Both the position numbers and the translations under genes were made by a program. The notes below the pieces were generated by a model. It saw only the letters and a list, made by a program, of their open reading frames with translations, was not told where the DNA came from and did not search any database. A DNA stretch of 57,537 nt, taken from NCBI GenBank assembly GCA_030837225.1, contig JAUPKX010000016.1, positions 1 to 57,537 of the forward strand. Reading direction: 5' to 3'. The DNA is from Patescibacteria group bacterium (GTDB taxonomy: Bacteria; Patescibacteriota; Minisyncoccia; Phycocordibacterales; Phycocordibacteraceae). Positions 43,795 through 51,993 of the stretch are shown piece after piece. Position 1 is the first letter of the stretch, and each line of letters opens with the position of its first letter.

Positions 43795-43884
43795 ATGCCT
43801 ACAAATCTTCAGACTTTCAAAATAAGGAAAGGATTAAACGATTCGAAGCGCCGCACAGAGCTCGTAGACGCGCTTATAGGCTGA
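43795..43884 (+). CDS. Possible 29-residue peptide
   Basis: A short frame between the NUDIX gene and lysS encodes a basic peptide starting MPTNLQTFKIRKGLND and ending RRTELVDALIG. It has a plausible amino-acid composition, but no visible ribosome site and no homolog known to me. It may be a real small protein or a chance frame in the lysS upstream region. Confidence 0.3.
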   Translation: MPTNLQTFKIRKGLNDSKRRTELVDALIG

Positions 43885-43911
43885 GGCTCCACGTGATACG
43901 ATATTTACAAC

Positions 43912-45375
43912 ATGTCAGCACTCGATGAGATACGCGCTGAGAAGCTTCGGAAACTGAAGCTCCTTGAAGCTGCAGGAAAGAACCCCTACCCAAACAATGC
44001 CAGGCGTACGCATGAGATCGGACAGATCTTAGGCGGATTCAATGTGCTTGAGACTGAAGGCGGGAGCATTGTTGCAGACGGAAGGATTCGTTCCATTCGC
44101 ACCCATGGCGGCTCCTCGTTCATCGATATTGATGACGGGACCGGAAAGATGCAGCTTTTCTTGAAGAAAGATGAGGTTGGCGAGGAGGCGTTTTCCCTCT
44201 TTATCGACACTATCGATATTGGAGACTTTGTTGAGGCAACAGGCGTACCTATGCGCACCAAGAGTGGGCAGGAGAGCCTTCTCGTTTCTGATTGGCGAAT
44301 TCTTTCAAAAACCCTTCGTCCTATTCCAGACGAATGGTATGGATTCTCAGACGAGGACGAGCGATTCCGTCGCCGGTACCTCGACATGCTCCTTAACAAG
44401 GAAGTACTCGAGAACGCGAAAAAGCGTTCAGTGTTCTGGAATGCATTCAGAACCTATCTCCTATCCCGCGAGTTCGTTGAGGTTGAGACACCCGTGCTTG
44501 AGAACACTACCGGAGGCGCAGAGGCGCGTCCTTTTGTAACGCATCACAACGCCCTCAACATTGACGTATATCTTCGTATCTCTGCAGGGGAGCTCTGGCA
44601 GAAGATGCTCCTTGTTGGAGGACTTCCAAAGACGTTTGAGATAGGCCGTATCTTCAGGAACGAGGGTATGTCCCGCGAGCATCTCCAGGACTACACACAG
44701 CTTGAGTTCTATCAGGCCTATTCAGACTACGAAGAGGGTATGCGCATGGTTACGGATATGTACCGGTTCGTTGCGCAGGAGACCTTCGGTACCCTTGAGT
44801 TCACTATTGGCGAACACCAGGTTGATCTTGCGAAAGACTGGGAGGTGTATGACTTCTGTGAGGTTATACAGAAGGAATACGGCATTGATCCACTTACGGT
44901 TACGCTCGAGGAAGTTAAGGCTGCACTTAAGAAGGCTGGTATTGAGAAGGATGCAGAGTCTATGAGCATAGGGCGAGGCGTTGATCTCCTGTGGAAGCGT
45001 ATTCGAAAGGGAATTAGCGGCCCTGGATTCCTTATCGGTGTTCCTGTGTACCTTGAGCCGCTCGCGAAGAGGAGCGAGAAGAACGGGGAAGTTGTAGAGC
45101 GCTTCCAGATTATCCTTGCCGGAAGCGAGATGGGTAAAGGATTCTCTGAGCTCAACAATCCGATAGACCAGAAAGATCGCTTCCTTGCGCAGCAAGCACT
45201 CCGGGATGCTGGAGACGACGAGGCACAGATGGCGGATATGGATTTCGTTGAGGCTCTTGAGTACGGCATGCCTCCTTCATTTGGGTTTGGACTCTCTGAG
45301 AGGCTCTTTAGTTTCCTCATGAACAAAGATGTCCGGGAGACTCAGTTGTTCCCGTTAATGCGACCTAGAGATTAA
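43912..45375 (+). CDS. lysS: Lysyl-tRNA synthetase, class II
   Basis: 487 residues. The N-terminal OB-fold anticodon domain (~50-145) contains GRIRSIRTHGGSSFIDIDDG. Class II motif 1 lies around VFWNAFRTYLLSREFVEVET; motif 2 is FEIGRIFRNEGMSREHLQDY; motif 3 is GMPPSFGFGLSERLF. The family usually has GIDR in motif 3; here GLSER. The tail ends QLFPLMRPRD, typical. A CGATATTTACAACATG stretch provides the -10 box near the start. Confidence 0.97.
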   Translation: MSALDEIRAEKLRKLKLLEAAGKNPYPNNARRTHEIGQILGGFNVLETEGGSIVADGRIRSIRTHGGSSFIDIDDGTGKMQLFLKKDEVGEEAFSLFIDTIDIGDFVEATGVPMRTKSGQESLLVSDWRILSKTLRPIPDEWYGFSDEDERFRRRYLDMLLNKEVLENAKKRSVFWNAFRTYLLSREFVEVETPVLENTTGGAEARPFVTHHNALNIDVYLRISAGELWQKMLLVGGLPKTFEIGRIFRNEGMSREHLQDYTQLEFYQAYSDYEEGMRMVTDMYRFVAQETFGTLEFTIGEHQVDLAKDWEVYDFCEVIQKEYGIDPLTVTLEEVKAALKKAGIEKDAESMSIGRGVDLLWKRIRKGISGPGFLIGVPVYLEPLAKRSEKNGEVVERFQIILAGSEMGKGFSELNNPIDQKDRFLAQQALRDAGDDEAQMADMDFVEALEYGMPPSFGFGLSERLFSFLMNKDVRETQLFPLMRPRD

Positions 45376-45380
45376 ATCGA

Positions 45381-45560
45381 TTAGTCTTCCTTTCCGAAAA
45401 TAAAAGCTTCTTCTCCTGACCCCTCACGTTTGCGTACAAATATGACTACGCCATCAGTTAGCGCAGCAACCTCAGTACCTCCGTCAGTACCTATAACCTG
45501 ACCCTTCACAACAGATTCGAAGTCCTTGAAAGTTCTTACAGGTACGAAATTCCTTGCATT
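45381..45560 (-). pseudogene. C-terminal remnant of an aspartoacylase/succinylglutamate desuccinylase-like gene
   Basis: Reading the minus strand from 45560 to the TAA at 45381-45383 gives a coherent stretch: NFVPVRTFKDFESVVKGQVI, then GTDGGTEVAALTDGVVIFV and a GEEAFIFGKED end. The pattern (V.KGDVIG......V.AP.DG.I.F) resembles the C-terminal beta domain of the AstE/AspA family. The frame loses sense and hits a stop just upstream, where the Rhs coding begins on the other strand. I take it as the 3' end of a gene cut by rearrangement. Confidence 0.5.
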
Positions 45561-48444
45561 CGTACACCTGGAGGGACTCTCTCGATTTATTGCTCGAGCT
45601 TATGCTGACGAGGAGAAAGTTGCACAGGAGGAGTCGTTCGGCTACGACGATCGGAACAACCTTGAGGCGTTTGCCGTAGGGGTTACTGGTATTGCACCTG
45701 CATTCACGGCTCCAGAGCCTGCGCCTGTTGCAGTGCCAAGCACACCCGTTATTCAAGAAGCGGTGCCTCTAGCCCCTCAGGCCAGCTCTACGGTTGAGGT
45801 GCCTGTTGTTGAGCCTGTTCCAGTGCCTGTTGTTGAAGTGGTTCCTGCTCCCGTAACACCTGAAGCGAGTGTTGAGGTACCGGTTAACGTTATTCAGGAA
45901 GTCGTATCCTTCCTCTCTGCTCCGTTTCGAACGGTATTCGCGTGGGCAGCGCCGTTCATGGCGCGTGCAGTGGCCCAGGAAGTAGTTGAAGTGCTTCCAG
46001 AGGCAGCTCCAGCTACAACAGGCGAAAGCATTGTGGTGTGGAATACCCGTGACGCCCTCGACAACCTAACTGAGACTGAGAACCAGAGGGGTGAGGTTAC
46101 GAAGTATCGCTACGACTCTAAGGCTGATGCCTTGATCGGAAAGACGGTTACGAGCGCCCAGGGATCGGTACTCTCTGATATTAACTACGGATTTGATAGC
46201 ACCAATTCACGCTGGACCAGCAGGACTGAGAACGGGAAGTCAGAGTCCTATGAGTACGACTCTCGTGGCCAGCTTATAAGCGGCACAGGCAGCTATGCCT
46301 ATGACGAGCATGGCAACCGTGTAAGTAGCAAGGATTCAAGAGGTGAGGGCTCCTACACCTACGAAGGCAACCGCCTCCTTGCCCTTGTGCGTGGCGACGC
46401 GACCAAGTCTTACGAGTATGACGACAATGGAAATGTTGTAGCTATCCGCGACTCTAAAAAGGGTGCAACTACCCTGAGCTACACCTCGCGCGGTGCTATT
46501 GCTGGTATCAAACTCTCAGACGGTACGCAGATCCGCTATACCTATGACGCACTTAACCGCCGCGTTGAGAAGTCTGTAGGGAACCGTATTGAGCGCTATC
46601 AGTACGAGGGCAAGAACCTCACCCGTGTATTGAACGAGAGCGGAACAGTGCTCAGGCAGTATGTCTATGATCCGAAGGGAGCACTCATTGCCATTATTCG
46701 GGATCAGGCCGTCTATTCGGTTATTCTCGACGCAAAGGGAAGCGTTGTTGCGCTCACAGACAGCCGTTCAGAAGTTGTTGCGCGCTTCAGCTATGACGCA
46801 TGGGGCACCCCTGAGTCTACGGACACCGGTCTTACCGACTTCTACTTCGCTTCTGGATACTATGAGGCAGAAGCAGGACTCTATATCCTTGGACCCCGTA
46901 CATACGATCCTTCTCTCGGCCGATTCCTTCAGAAGGACCCGCTTGCAGGAAGCTTGCTTGATCTGGTTAGCCAGAATGAGTATGTCTATGCAAACAACGA
47001 TCCGGTAAACAAGATAGATCCAACAGGACATCGCGCTGAAATAGCTAGTGTTGGGCAGTCTGCGAAAGCTATAGCCGCAAGCGCTCGCGCTGCAGCGCGC
47101 CAGATGGGTGTTGTTGTAGCCGAGAAGAAGAAAGAGATTGCAGATCTTGAGGCAGACCCTCTCTCGTCTCCTGATGATCTCCTTGCAGCTCGCGGTGCGC
47201 TAGCTGCTGCTCTTGAATCAAAAGAGGCGATGCTTGAGCTTGCAAAGAATAACGAGGAGGATGTGGCTCGCCGCGAGGCACGCGAGATTGAAGAAGCCTT
47301 GGCAGACGCCGCATGGCAGGCTTCGCTTCAGAGTGTTGCTGCTCCTGTATTAGAAGCAACTACAACCCCTGAGATTGTGCCGACTGTGGAGACAGCGCCT
47401 GCAGAGGTGCCTATTGAGAGTGTTGAACCTCCTGTTATTGAGAGTACGGGACCGGTTGGTTTCTTCAAGAATGGCTCAGGCTTCGTATCTGAGAGCTTGT
47501 ATAAGCTGGTGCCGAAGGTTGAGGCAAAAAAGAAGAAGTCAAAGAGTAAGAAGAGTCCTCCACCGCCTAAAAAGAAAGCTAAGGAGAAAGCACCCAAGAA
47601 ACTTAGTAAGGCTGAGCAAAGAGAGCAAGAAAAGGTGGAGAAGGTGGCAAAAGCACTTAAAAACCTTATTACCACGAAGAAGGCCCACGCCGCAGAGGCT
47701 TCGTTAGCGACAACGCAAAAGAAGGGGTCTGCGCCGCTACCTTCAACTGCGATTACCTCGCAAGCGACGAAGAAAGAAGTACTAGCTACGGCAACAACTC
47801 CTTCGAAGCCGGCGTCTAAGCCAGGTATTGTTGATAAGTCGACAGCACCTACCCAAGGCTCAAAGATTGCCTTCCTTGGTGTTAGCTTAAATCCCTCCTC
47901 AATTGAGAAATGGGTTCAGGAAGGTGCAAGCGCTCTATATGACCAAAGCCCAGCATGGAGATATGCAATGAACAATCCCGTTGTTACAGGGGCAGCGGTT
48001 GGTGTGGGCGCTGGATTGGTAGCTTATGGAGCGTCGGCAGCACTTACATCGCTTAGCGTAAACAGTCTTTCGGGAATTGGAGCAAGATCAACAAGTAACC
48101 TGTCTAGATTAGATGCTCTTCCACAGAAGAGCCTGGTACCGGCTAAATTAGGCCAGCTATCTGAGCAGCTAGGTAAGCCTGCAAGTCAAATCTTGCAAGA
48201 CGCAGTGAAAAATGGGAAACCGTATATAGACTTCCGAAATGGAGGAAATATCAACATACTTAGCAAAATGGGTTCCGACAGCATGATTCGAATAACAACT
48301 GATCCAACGATCTCTCGAATTATCTCTGCAGGAAGAATGGAAACATCGCAAGTAACGAAACTTATAAACTCTGGAAATATGCAGAGCCTTAAATCGAGTA
48401 TTTCTGAACTGCCAAATGTACTATCGAAATTAATTTCAAAGTAA
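45526..48444 (+). CDS. Rhs/YD-repeat polymorphic toxin, apparently 5'-truncated
   Basis: 972 residues of open frame, starting only with TTG and without signal peptide, so the true N-terminus seems lost. An Rhs-like repeat (ESFGYDDRNNLEAFAVG) near residue 40 is followed by a Pro/Val-rich stretch (60-135) and a block of YD repeats (~165-460: YEYDSRGQLISGTG, YDEHGNRV, YTYDALNRRVEK). The Rhs core motif is YDPSLGRFLQKDPLAG...NEYVYANNDPVNKIDPTGH at about 460-505. Then come an Ala/Glu-rich coiled region, a Lys-rich segment near 660-700, a Gly/Ala hydrophobic segment near 820 and a variable C-terminal tip (870-972), the presumed toxin. Confidence 0.88.
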   Translation: MKVLTGTKFLAFVHLEGLSRFIARAYADEEKVAQEESFGYDDRNNLEAFAVGVTGIAPAFTAPEPAPVAVPSTPVIQEAVPLAPQASSTVEVPVVEPVPVPVVEVVPAPVTPEASVEVPVNVIQEVVSFLSAPFRTVFAWAAPFMARAVAQEVVEVLPEAAPATTGESIVVWNTRDALDNLTETENQRGEVTKYRYDSKADALIGKTVTSAQGSVLSDINYGFDSTNSRWTSRTENGKSESYEYDSRGQLISGTGSYAYDEHGNRVSSKDSRGEGSYTYEGNRLLALVRGDATKSYEYDDNGNVVAIRDSKKGATTLSYTSRGAIAGIKLSDGTQIRYTYDALNRRVEKSVGNRIERYQYEGKNLTRVLNESGTVLRQYVYDPKGALIAIIRDQAVYSVILDAKGSVVALTDSRSEVVARFSYDAWGTPESTDTGLTDFYFASGYYEAEAGLYILGPRTYDPSLGRFLQKDPLAGSLLDLVSQNEYVYANNDPVNKIDPTGHRAEIASVGQSAKAIAASARAAARQMGVVVAEKKKEIADLEADPLSSPDDLLAARGALAAALESKEAMLELAKNNEEDVARREAREIEEALADAAWQASLQSVAAPVLEATTTPEIVPTVETAPAEVPIESVEPPVIESTGPVGFFKNGSGFVSESLYKLVPKVEAKKKKSKSKKSPPPPKKKAKEKAPKKLSKAEQREQEKVEKVAKALKNLITTKKAHAAEASLATTQKKGSAPLPSTAITSQATKKEVLATATTPSKPASKPGIVDKSTAPTQGSKIAFLGVSLNPSSIEKWVQEGASALYDQSPAWRYAMNNPVVTGAAVGVGAGLVAYGASAALTSLSVNSLSGIGARSTSNLSRLDALPQKSLVPAKLGQLSEQLGKPASQILQDAVKNGKPYIDFRNGGNINILSKMGSDSMIRITTDPTISRIISAGRMETSQVTKLINSGNMQSLKSSISELPNVLSKLISK

Positions 48445-48445
48445 T

Positions 48446-48730
48446 ATGAAAAAAGTATTGAATTTAGTTGATTCTTACATTGAAAACAGCGTTAGTTTTG
48501 ATCATTTCTGTGAACAAATTAACCTTCTTTACGGTAGTGACAATCCTGAATGGAAAGGCATGAGTGGAGATGAACAAAATTTTGTTTACGAAGTTTATGA
48601 AAAATCCACGTATTCAGGTGAAGGCTTGCCTAAAAATGATCCAGATAGAAAATTTGGAATAATAGACGAAGAAGACCTTAGGGAATGGTTGAAGGAATTA
48701 AAAGAAAAGAATATTCAACTTTGGAAATAG
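48446..48730 (+). CDS. Probable immunity protein to the Rhs toxin, colicin D-immunity-like
   Basis: 94 residues, acidic, all-helical, starting one base after the Rhs stop codon. The pattern (NLVDSYIENSVSFDHFCEQI, LYG, EVYEKSTYSGEGLPKNDPDR, IIDEEDLREWLKEL) resembles the colicin D immunity family, small helical proteins that block a tRNase active site. That similarity is from memory. Position, size and low GC are what is expected for a cognate immunity gene, so the general assignment is firmer than the family. Confidence 0.7.
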   Translation: MKKVLNLVDSYIENSVSFDHFCEQINLLYGSDNPEWKGMSGDEQNFVYEVYEKSTYSGEGLPKNDPDRKFGIIDEEDLREWLKELKEKNIQLWK

Positions 48731-48735
48731 TTTCT

Positions 48736-48786
48736 ATTAATTCGCAGACCTTGGCCAGTCTCGGAGCAGCCCTCAATAACTCCTAA
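48736..48786 (+). pseudogene. Short remnant, possibly the end of a displaced Rhs toxin tip
   Basis: Between two genes, a frame reads INSQTLASLGAALNNS and stops at TAA (48784-48786). It is less AT-rich than its neighbours and has no start codon. Such scraps are known where older toxin tips have been displaced and left with their immunity genes. Very short, so tentative. Confidence 0.3.
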
Positions 48787-48792
48787 ATCATT

Positions 48793-49203
48793 ATGTATAA
48801 AGATTTCTTTCGCAAAGATGGATTATTTGATTCGAGCGGTCGGTCAGGGAGGTTTAGCTTTCTACTAGTTACTCTCATTGCACAAATAGCATGTGTAGTT
48901 GTTTACTTTGTACTGAGCAGCATCTTTTCTCTCTTAGAGCTACTCATATCTAGCCCAACCAACCAAGCCGGGAAGATACCGGAAGTCTTTCTCGTTGCAG
49001 GAGTTCTGCCTGTTACGCTTTTTATTTTAGTGACAGCAAGTATCCGCCGCTGTCATGATATCGGACTAAACGGAAGATGGACGTTATTGTTATTTCTGCC
49101 ATTTATTAACGTTTTTTTTGCAATATTTCTATTTGCCAAAAAAGGCAGTCAGGCGGGAAACAAGTTTGGTCCTCCCTTACCAAAGTTCATCCGTGTGCAG
49201 TAA
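48793..49203 (+). CDS. DUF805 family membrane protein
   Basis: 136 residues with three to four membrane helices. DUF805 signs: an N-terminal soluble DGLFDSSGRSGRFSF (family: f.GR.sR..fW), and ASIRRCHDIGLNGRW (family: vrRlHDiGrSgww), then GNKFGPP at the end (GpN.yGp.P). Family members are small membrane proteins of unknown role, frequently seen near toxins and phage genes. Lies inside the immunity gene array; could itself be an immunity protein against a membrane-acting toxin. Confidence 0.88.
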   Translation: MYKDFFRKDGLFDSSGRSGRFSFLLVTLIAQIACVVVYFVLSSIFSLLELLISSPTNQAGKIPEVFLVAGVLPVTLFILVTASIRRCHDIGLNGRWTLLLFLPFINVFFAIFLFAKKGSQAGNKFGPPLPKFIRVQ

Positions 49204-49222
49204 ATGGCGGCCGCCACCATTT
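49202..49222 (+). terminator. Hairpin after the DUF805 gene
   Basis: AAATGG (49202-49207) with CCATTT (49217-49222) around a GC-rich loop CGGCCGCCA. Followed by a second small hairpin GGCG-TA-GCGCC. No U tract. Marks the junction with a gene fragment. Confidence 0.5.
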
Positions 49223-49252
49223 ACTCAAGGCGTAGCGCCAGCTTGAAATTGA

Positions 49253-49456
49253 CTAAGAGATGTTTTGTTAGATACCATAGAACCGGGTAATACAGAATTA
49301 TCAGGTGGTGATTACGATTATATCCAAATGGATAATTTAAAATATCCCTTAACATACGTAGTCTGTGTATCTAAAGGGAAGATATATCACATTGAATTAG
49401 TAACAAATGGAAACGAAGCCTGGGATGGAACAATCGACGGTTTTCATTTTATGTAA
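49253..49456 (+). pseudogene. 3' fragment of a lost gene
   Basis: A frame open from 49253 with no ATG; it encodes DTIEPGNTELSGGDYDYIQM, TYVVCVSKGKIYHIELVTNG and ends TIDGFHFM. It reads like a beta-rich C-terminal half of a secreted or immunity protein. The 5' part is missing, replaced by the hairpin region at 49202-49250. I treat it as a fragment. Confidence 0.55.
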
Positions 49457-49477
49457 CGACGTCGACATAAGATAATC

Positions 49478-49939
49478 ATGGCACTTTGGCAATACACATT
49501 CAGAGTTATTCCTAGCATTGATTCACTTGCATTGGATGCAGTGATTCACAATACTGAAGGTAATAAAATTAATACTGACGACGAGCTCTGGGACGCAAAG
49601 AAAGTGGCATTAAGTGAGCTTGCAGGACTTGAAAAAATACTGCCGTTAGGTAAATCGTGGAATACAGATTTAATGGTCTACGGAGAACTTGAGAAGAACT
49701 GTATTGAGATTTACTTGAATGGAGACAACGTAAGTTCAATGTCATTCAGAATTGATTTCCGAAGTGAGTACGAAAATATCCTATCGAAGCTTATTGATCT
49801 GCTTAAAGAAATGAGTCTAACTGCTTTAAGTGAGAATCTTACTGTAGTCCCACTTACATTCGAGGCTATGCAAGAAACAATTGAATCTTCACCTCAAGTT
49901 TCAACTTGGAGAAAACTGTCTGGAGATAAGCGATTATAA
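49478..49939 (+). CDS. Candidate immunity protein, unnamed family
   Basis: 153 residues, acidic. Opening MALWQYTFRVIPSID and the central LPLGKSWNTDLMVYGELEKN, CIEIYLNGDNVSSMSFRIDF match, by memory, an unnamed group of small proteins found downstream of Rhs and other polymorphic toxins. Strongly AT-rich DNA. It lies third in the array after the Rhs gene. No Shine-Dalgarno site. Confidence 0.62.
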   Translation: MALWQYTFRVIPSIDSLALDAVIHNTEGNKINTDDELWDAKKVALSELAGLEKILPLGKSWNTDLMVYGELEKNCIEIYLNGDNVSSMSFRIDFRSEYENILSKLIDLLKEMSLTALSENLTVVPLTFEAMQETIESSPQVSTWRKLSGDKRL

Positions 49940-49948
49940 AAATAAAAT

Positions 49949-50365
49949 ATGAAAATTCAAAATGCGATATTAATTCTTCTTACCAAGTTACTAACCGGTG
50001 AAAAAAGCTGGCACGATTTTGATAATGAATGGCATTTGATTTATAACCTCAATTCTTTTGATGTAGAGACTGTAGAGACTGCTGAGTTGGGTCAAATACC
50101 CAGTATAATTGGCAGGACTGCAGATCCTACACCAACCGATGTTCCTATTAATACGTACTTTTCTTTAACACAGTGTAAAAATGAAATTGAGAAGTTTCTC
50201 GCCAAAACACAAGAAAAAAGTAATGTTTGGAACAAGTATATAGATACCGATGAGAATAGTTCGCGCGAGTATGAAAACTTTATTAAATCTTTGCTTCCTT
50301 CCGACGAGACAGACGAAGTGTTACAAGTATTAAAAAAGCTATGGCACAAAACAGAACAATACTAA
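49949..50365 (+). CDS. Candidate immunity protein (array member)
   Basis: 138 residues, helical, acidic: NAILILLTKLLTGEKSWHDF at the start, then a loop and a Ser/Glu-rich C-terminal half. Not recognised. The AT-rich DNA, small size and tight packing (9 bases after the previous gene, 2 bases before the next start) put it in the same immunity-type array. Confidence 0.55.
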   Translation: MKIQNAILILLTKLLTGEKSWHDFDNEWHLIYNLNSFDVETVETAELGQIPSIIGRTADPTPTDVPINTYFSLTQCKNEIEKFLAKTQEKSNVWNKYIDTDENSSREYENFIKSLLPSDETDEVLQVLKKLWHKTEQY

Positions 50366-50367
50366 CT

Positions 50368-50817
50368 ATGAACTGGGAAGAAAAGAAAAGTAATCTGTAC
50401 TACATAGATGGGTCGTATAGAGATATCGTAGTACTTGATACGACTACTAAGGATTGGGAGGAAGTCATTAGCTTTTTAGAACAAAGTGAAAGTTATAAAG
50501 TTATATTTGATAGTACCGGTACTGAAGATGAGAAAATTGACTTTAACCTTGTAAAGAGTCGCTGGGATAGTTGCTACAATAACGGCAAAGATAATAGACT
50601 TGGAATAAGTGTCTATGTAGATACGATCCGACTAAATGCACATTTCTTTTCTGACAAAGAAATTGAGTTTGACCTAGATCCAAAGGAAATAAAATCGCCT
50701 AGTGACGATGCAAAAGTTATGAGTTTTATTGAAAGTGCAGCAAGAGTATTGCACAAAGAGGTTTTAATTACGCCAGAGAATGATCACTCCACTACATTAC
50801 TATCGACTAAGGGGTAA
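50368..50817 (+). CDS. Candidate immunity protein (array member)
   Basis: 149 residues from ATG 50368 (an in-frame ATG at 50341 would overlap the previous gene). Very acidic with alternating strands: NLYYIDGSYRDIVVLDTTTK, ISVYVDTIRLNAHFF, IEFDLDPKEIKSP. No family recognised. Acidic beta-rich small proteins are typical inhibitors of basic nuclease toxins, but this is inference from context. Confidence 0.55.
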   Translation: MNWEEKKSNLYYIDGSYRDIVVLDTTTKDWEEVISFLEQSESYKVIFDSTGTEDEKIDFNLVKSRWDSCYNNGKDNRLGISVYVDTIRLNAHFFSDKEIEFDLDPKEIKSPSDDAKVMSFIESAARVLHKEVLITPENDHSTTLLSTKG

Positions 50818-50891
50818 CGTTAGGTCTTAAAGGTAAACAAAAGTTTTATTGGTTCAGATTCCAAACGGGTGCTTTCTGTTAAACTATATCA

Positions 50892-51206
50892 ATGGCGCAA
50901 AATATTAGTGTAGAAAGGATTTCTGAAAGCAATGAAGTTCTTTGTGCTGCACCATGCAATGCAGCAGAGATCGTAAACGTACTTTGGAATCTTCAGGATT
51001 TTAAAGTAACTTACCCCTGGCTATCCACTATTGACCCCTGTGGGCTAACTTATATTAATAGTCCTCAAAAGCAGTTATATCTGGAAGAGCTTTCACGGCT
51101 TGCTTTTGCTATGGAAGCTGTCCAAGCCCAGGATGCAATTGGTTTATTTAAGAACTTCATTGCGGATACTGAAACACATCAGTATGTAAGGTTAACGGGT
51201 GACTAG
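50892..51206 (+). CDS. Candidate immunity protein (array member)
   Basis: 104 residues, predicted helical with two Cys (LCAAPCNAAEI). ACTATATCA just before the ATG can act as a -10 box, giving an individual promoter inside the array. Not recognised. Surroundings are the AT-rich immunity-type array. Confidence 0.52.
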   Translation: MAQNISVERISESNEVLCAAPCNAAEIVNVLWNLQDFKVTYPWLSTIDPCGLTYINSPQKQLYLEELSRLAFAMEAVQAQDAIGLFKNFIADTETHQYVRLTGD

Positions 51207-51216
51207 CTAGGTACAT

Positions 51217-51600
51217 ATGGGACACACCACAGCTAGTTCAGTAACCATTAAGAGAGTTGCGTGGTTATCGAAAGACGCTCGTGAGGCTCGTGTGCTAATA
51301 ACGGACGGTAAGCACGAGTTGGAGTGTTTTGCTCAGCCCTTTACAGGAGCACTAGGTGATGTGGTTCAAGGCCCTATACTTGTTCTTGATTGCGACAGGG
51401 TAGAGAAGGTAGATGCAGTTGAAATGAAGACACAAAAACTTGATGATCATTTTGCCTACAGTCTCACCCTTAAAGTAAAGGACTCTTCGACCTCGACACT
51501 ACTCCTTGGAGACATTGAGATTCTGGCTCGTAACTGTTTGCCTGCAGACATAGCTGATGGAGACTTTGTTAATCTAACTTGTAGTAGGCTTGATCTTTAG
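51217..51600 (+). CDS. Small beta-rich protein, array member with a decayed paralog downstream
   Basis: 127 residues, many short strands (SVTIKRVAWLSKDAREARVL, GPILVLDCDRVEKV, YSLTLKVKDSSTSTLLLGDI), ending DGDFVNLTCSRLDL. No family. The sequence DNGGFVKLNCARLDL at 52099-52146 is a decayed copy of the same tail, so this gene has been duplicated or re-imported in the locus. Its GC content is higher than that of its neighbours. Confidence 0.58.
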   Translation: MGHTTASSVTIKRVAWLSKDAREARVLITDGKHELECFAQPFTGALGDVVQGPILVLDCDRVEKVDAVEMKTQKLDDHFAYSLTLKVKDSSTSTLLLGDIEILARNCLPADIADGDFVNLTCSRLDL

Positions 51601-51616
51601 CTCAGTAAGCAGTCTT

Positions 51617-51993
51617 ATGAAAAAATTTATTCTAGACGGTAATAAAATTAAAAGCCTAGAAGACTTCGGTATTCAACTTTCTGGACTGGCTTCTGATTCG
51701 GAAACTGAAGAAAGGACGAGTATCTCGTTACAAAGCAAGATTACGAAGATTACCTTAACTTGAGTCAAACTGATGACTATGCATATTATGGGCATCTTGA
51801 CCGTATAAACGACTGGCTCGGACAATTAGCGGAACATGATGATGCATTCTTACTGATAACTAACTCTAATAATCTTATAGAGACATTCGGGTACGAAGCA
51901 TTAGTTTCGATAATTAACGAACGACTTTACAGACAAAAGCAGGCGTATCCAAATGATGCTGCCACTCACAATCAGCTGGAGAGTGAACTTTGA
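51617..51993 (+). pseudogene. Frameshifted barstar-like immunity gene
   Basis: The frame from ATG 51617 starts MKKFILDGNKIKSLEDF, the typical opening of barstar family proteins, but stops at 51763. A second frame, shifted by one base-step, opens at 51709 and continues with YAYYGHLDRINDWLGQL, AFLLITNSNNLIETFGYEAL to a stop at 51993. The second half fits the rest of a barstar-like fold. A single indel near 51700 would rejoin them into ~125 residues. Barstar proteins inhibit barnase-type RNases. Confidence 0.6.

Noticed and set aside
45384-45756. 90-residue minus-strand frame at 45484-45756
   Set aside because: It is a different frame from the aspartoacylase-like remnant and shadows the Rhs coding; its sequence is Cys/Arg-rich without pattern.
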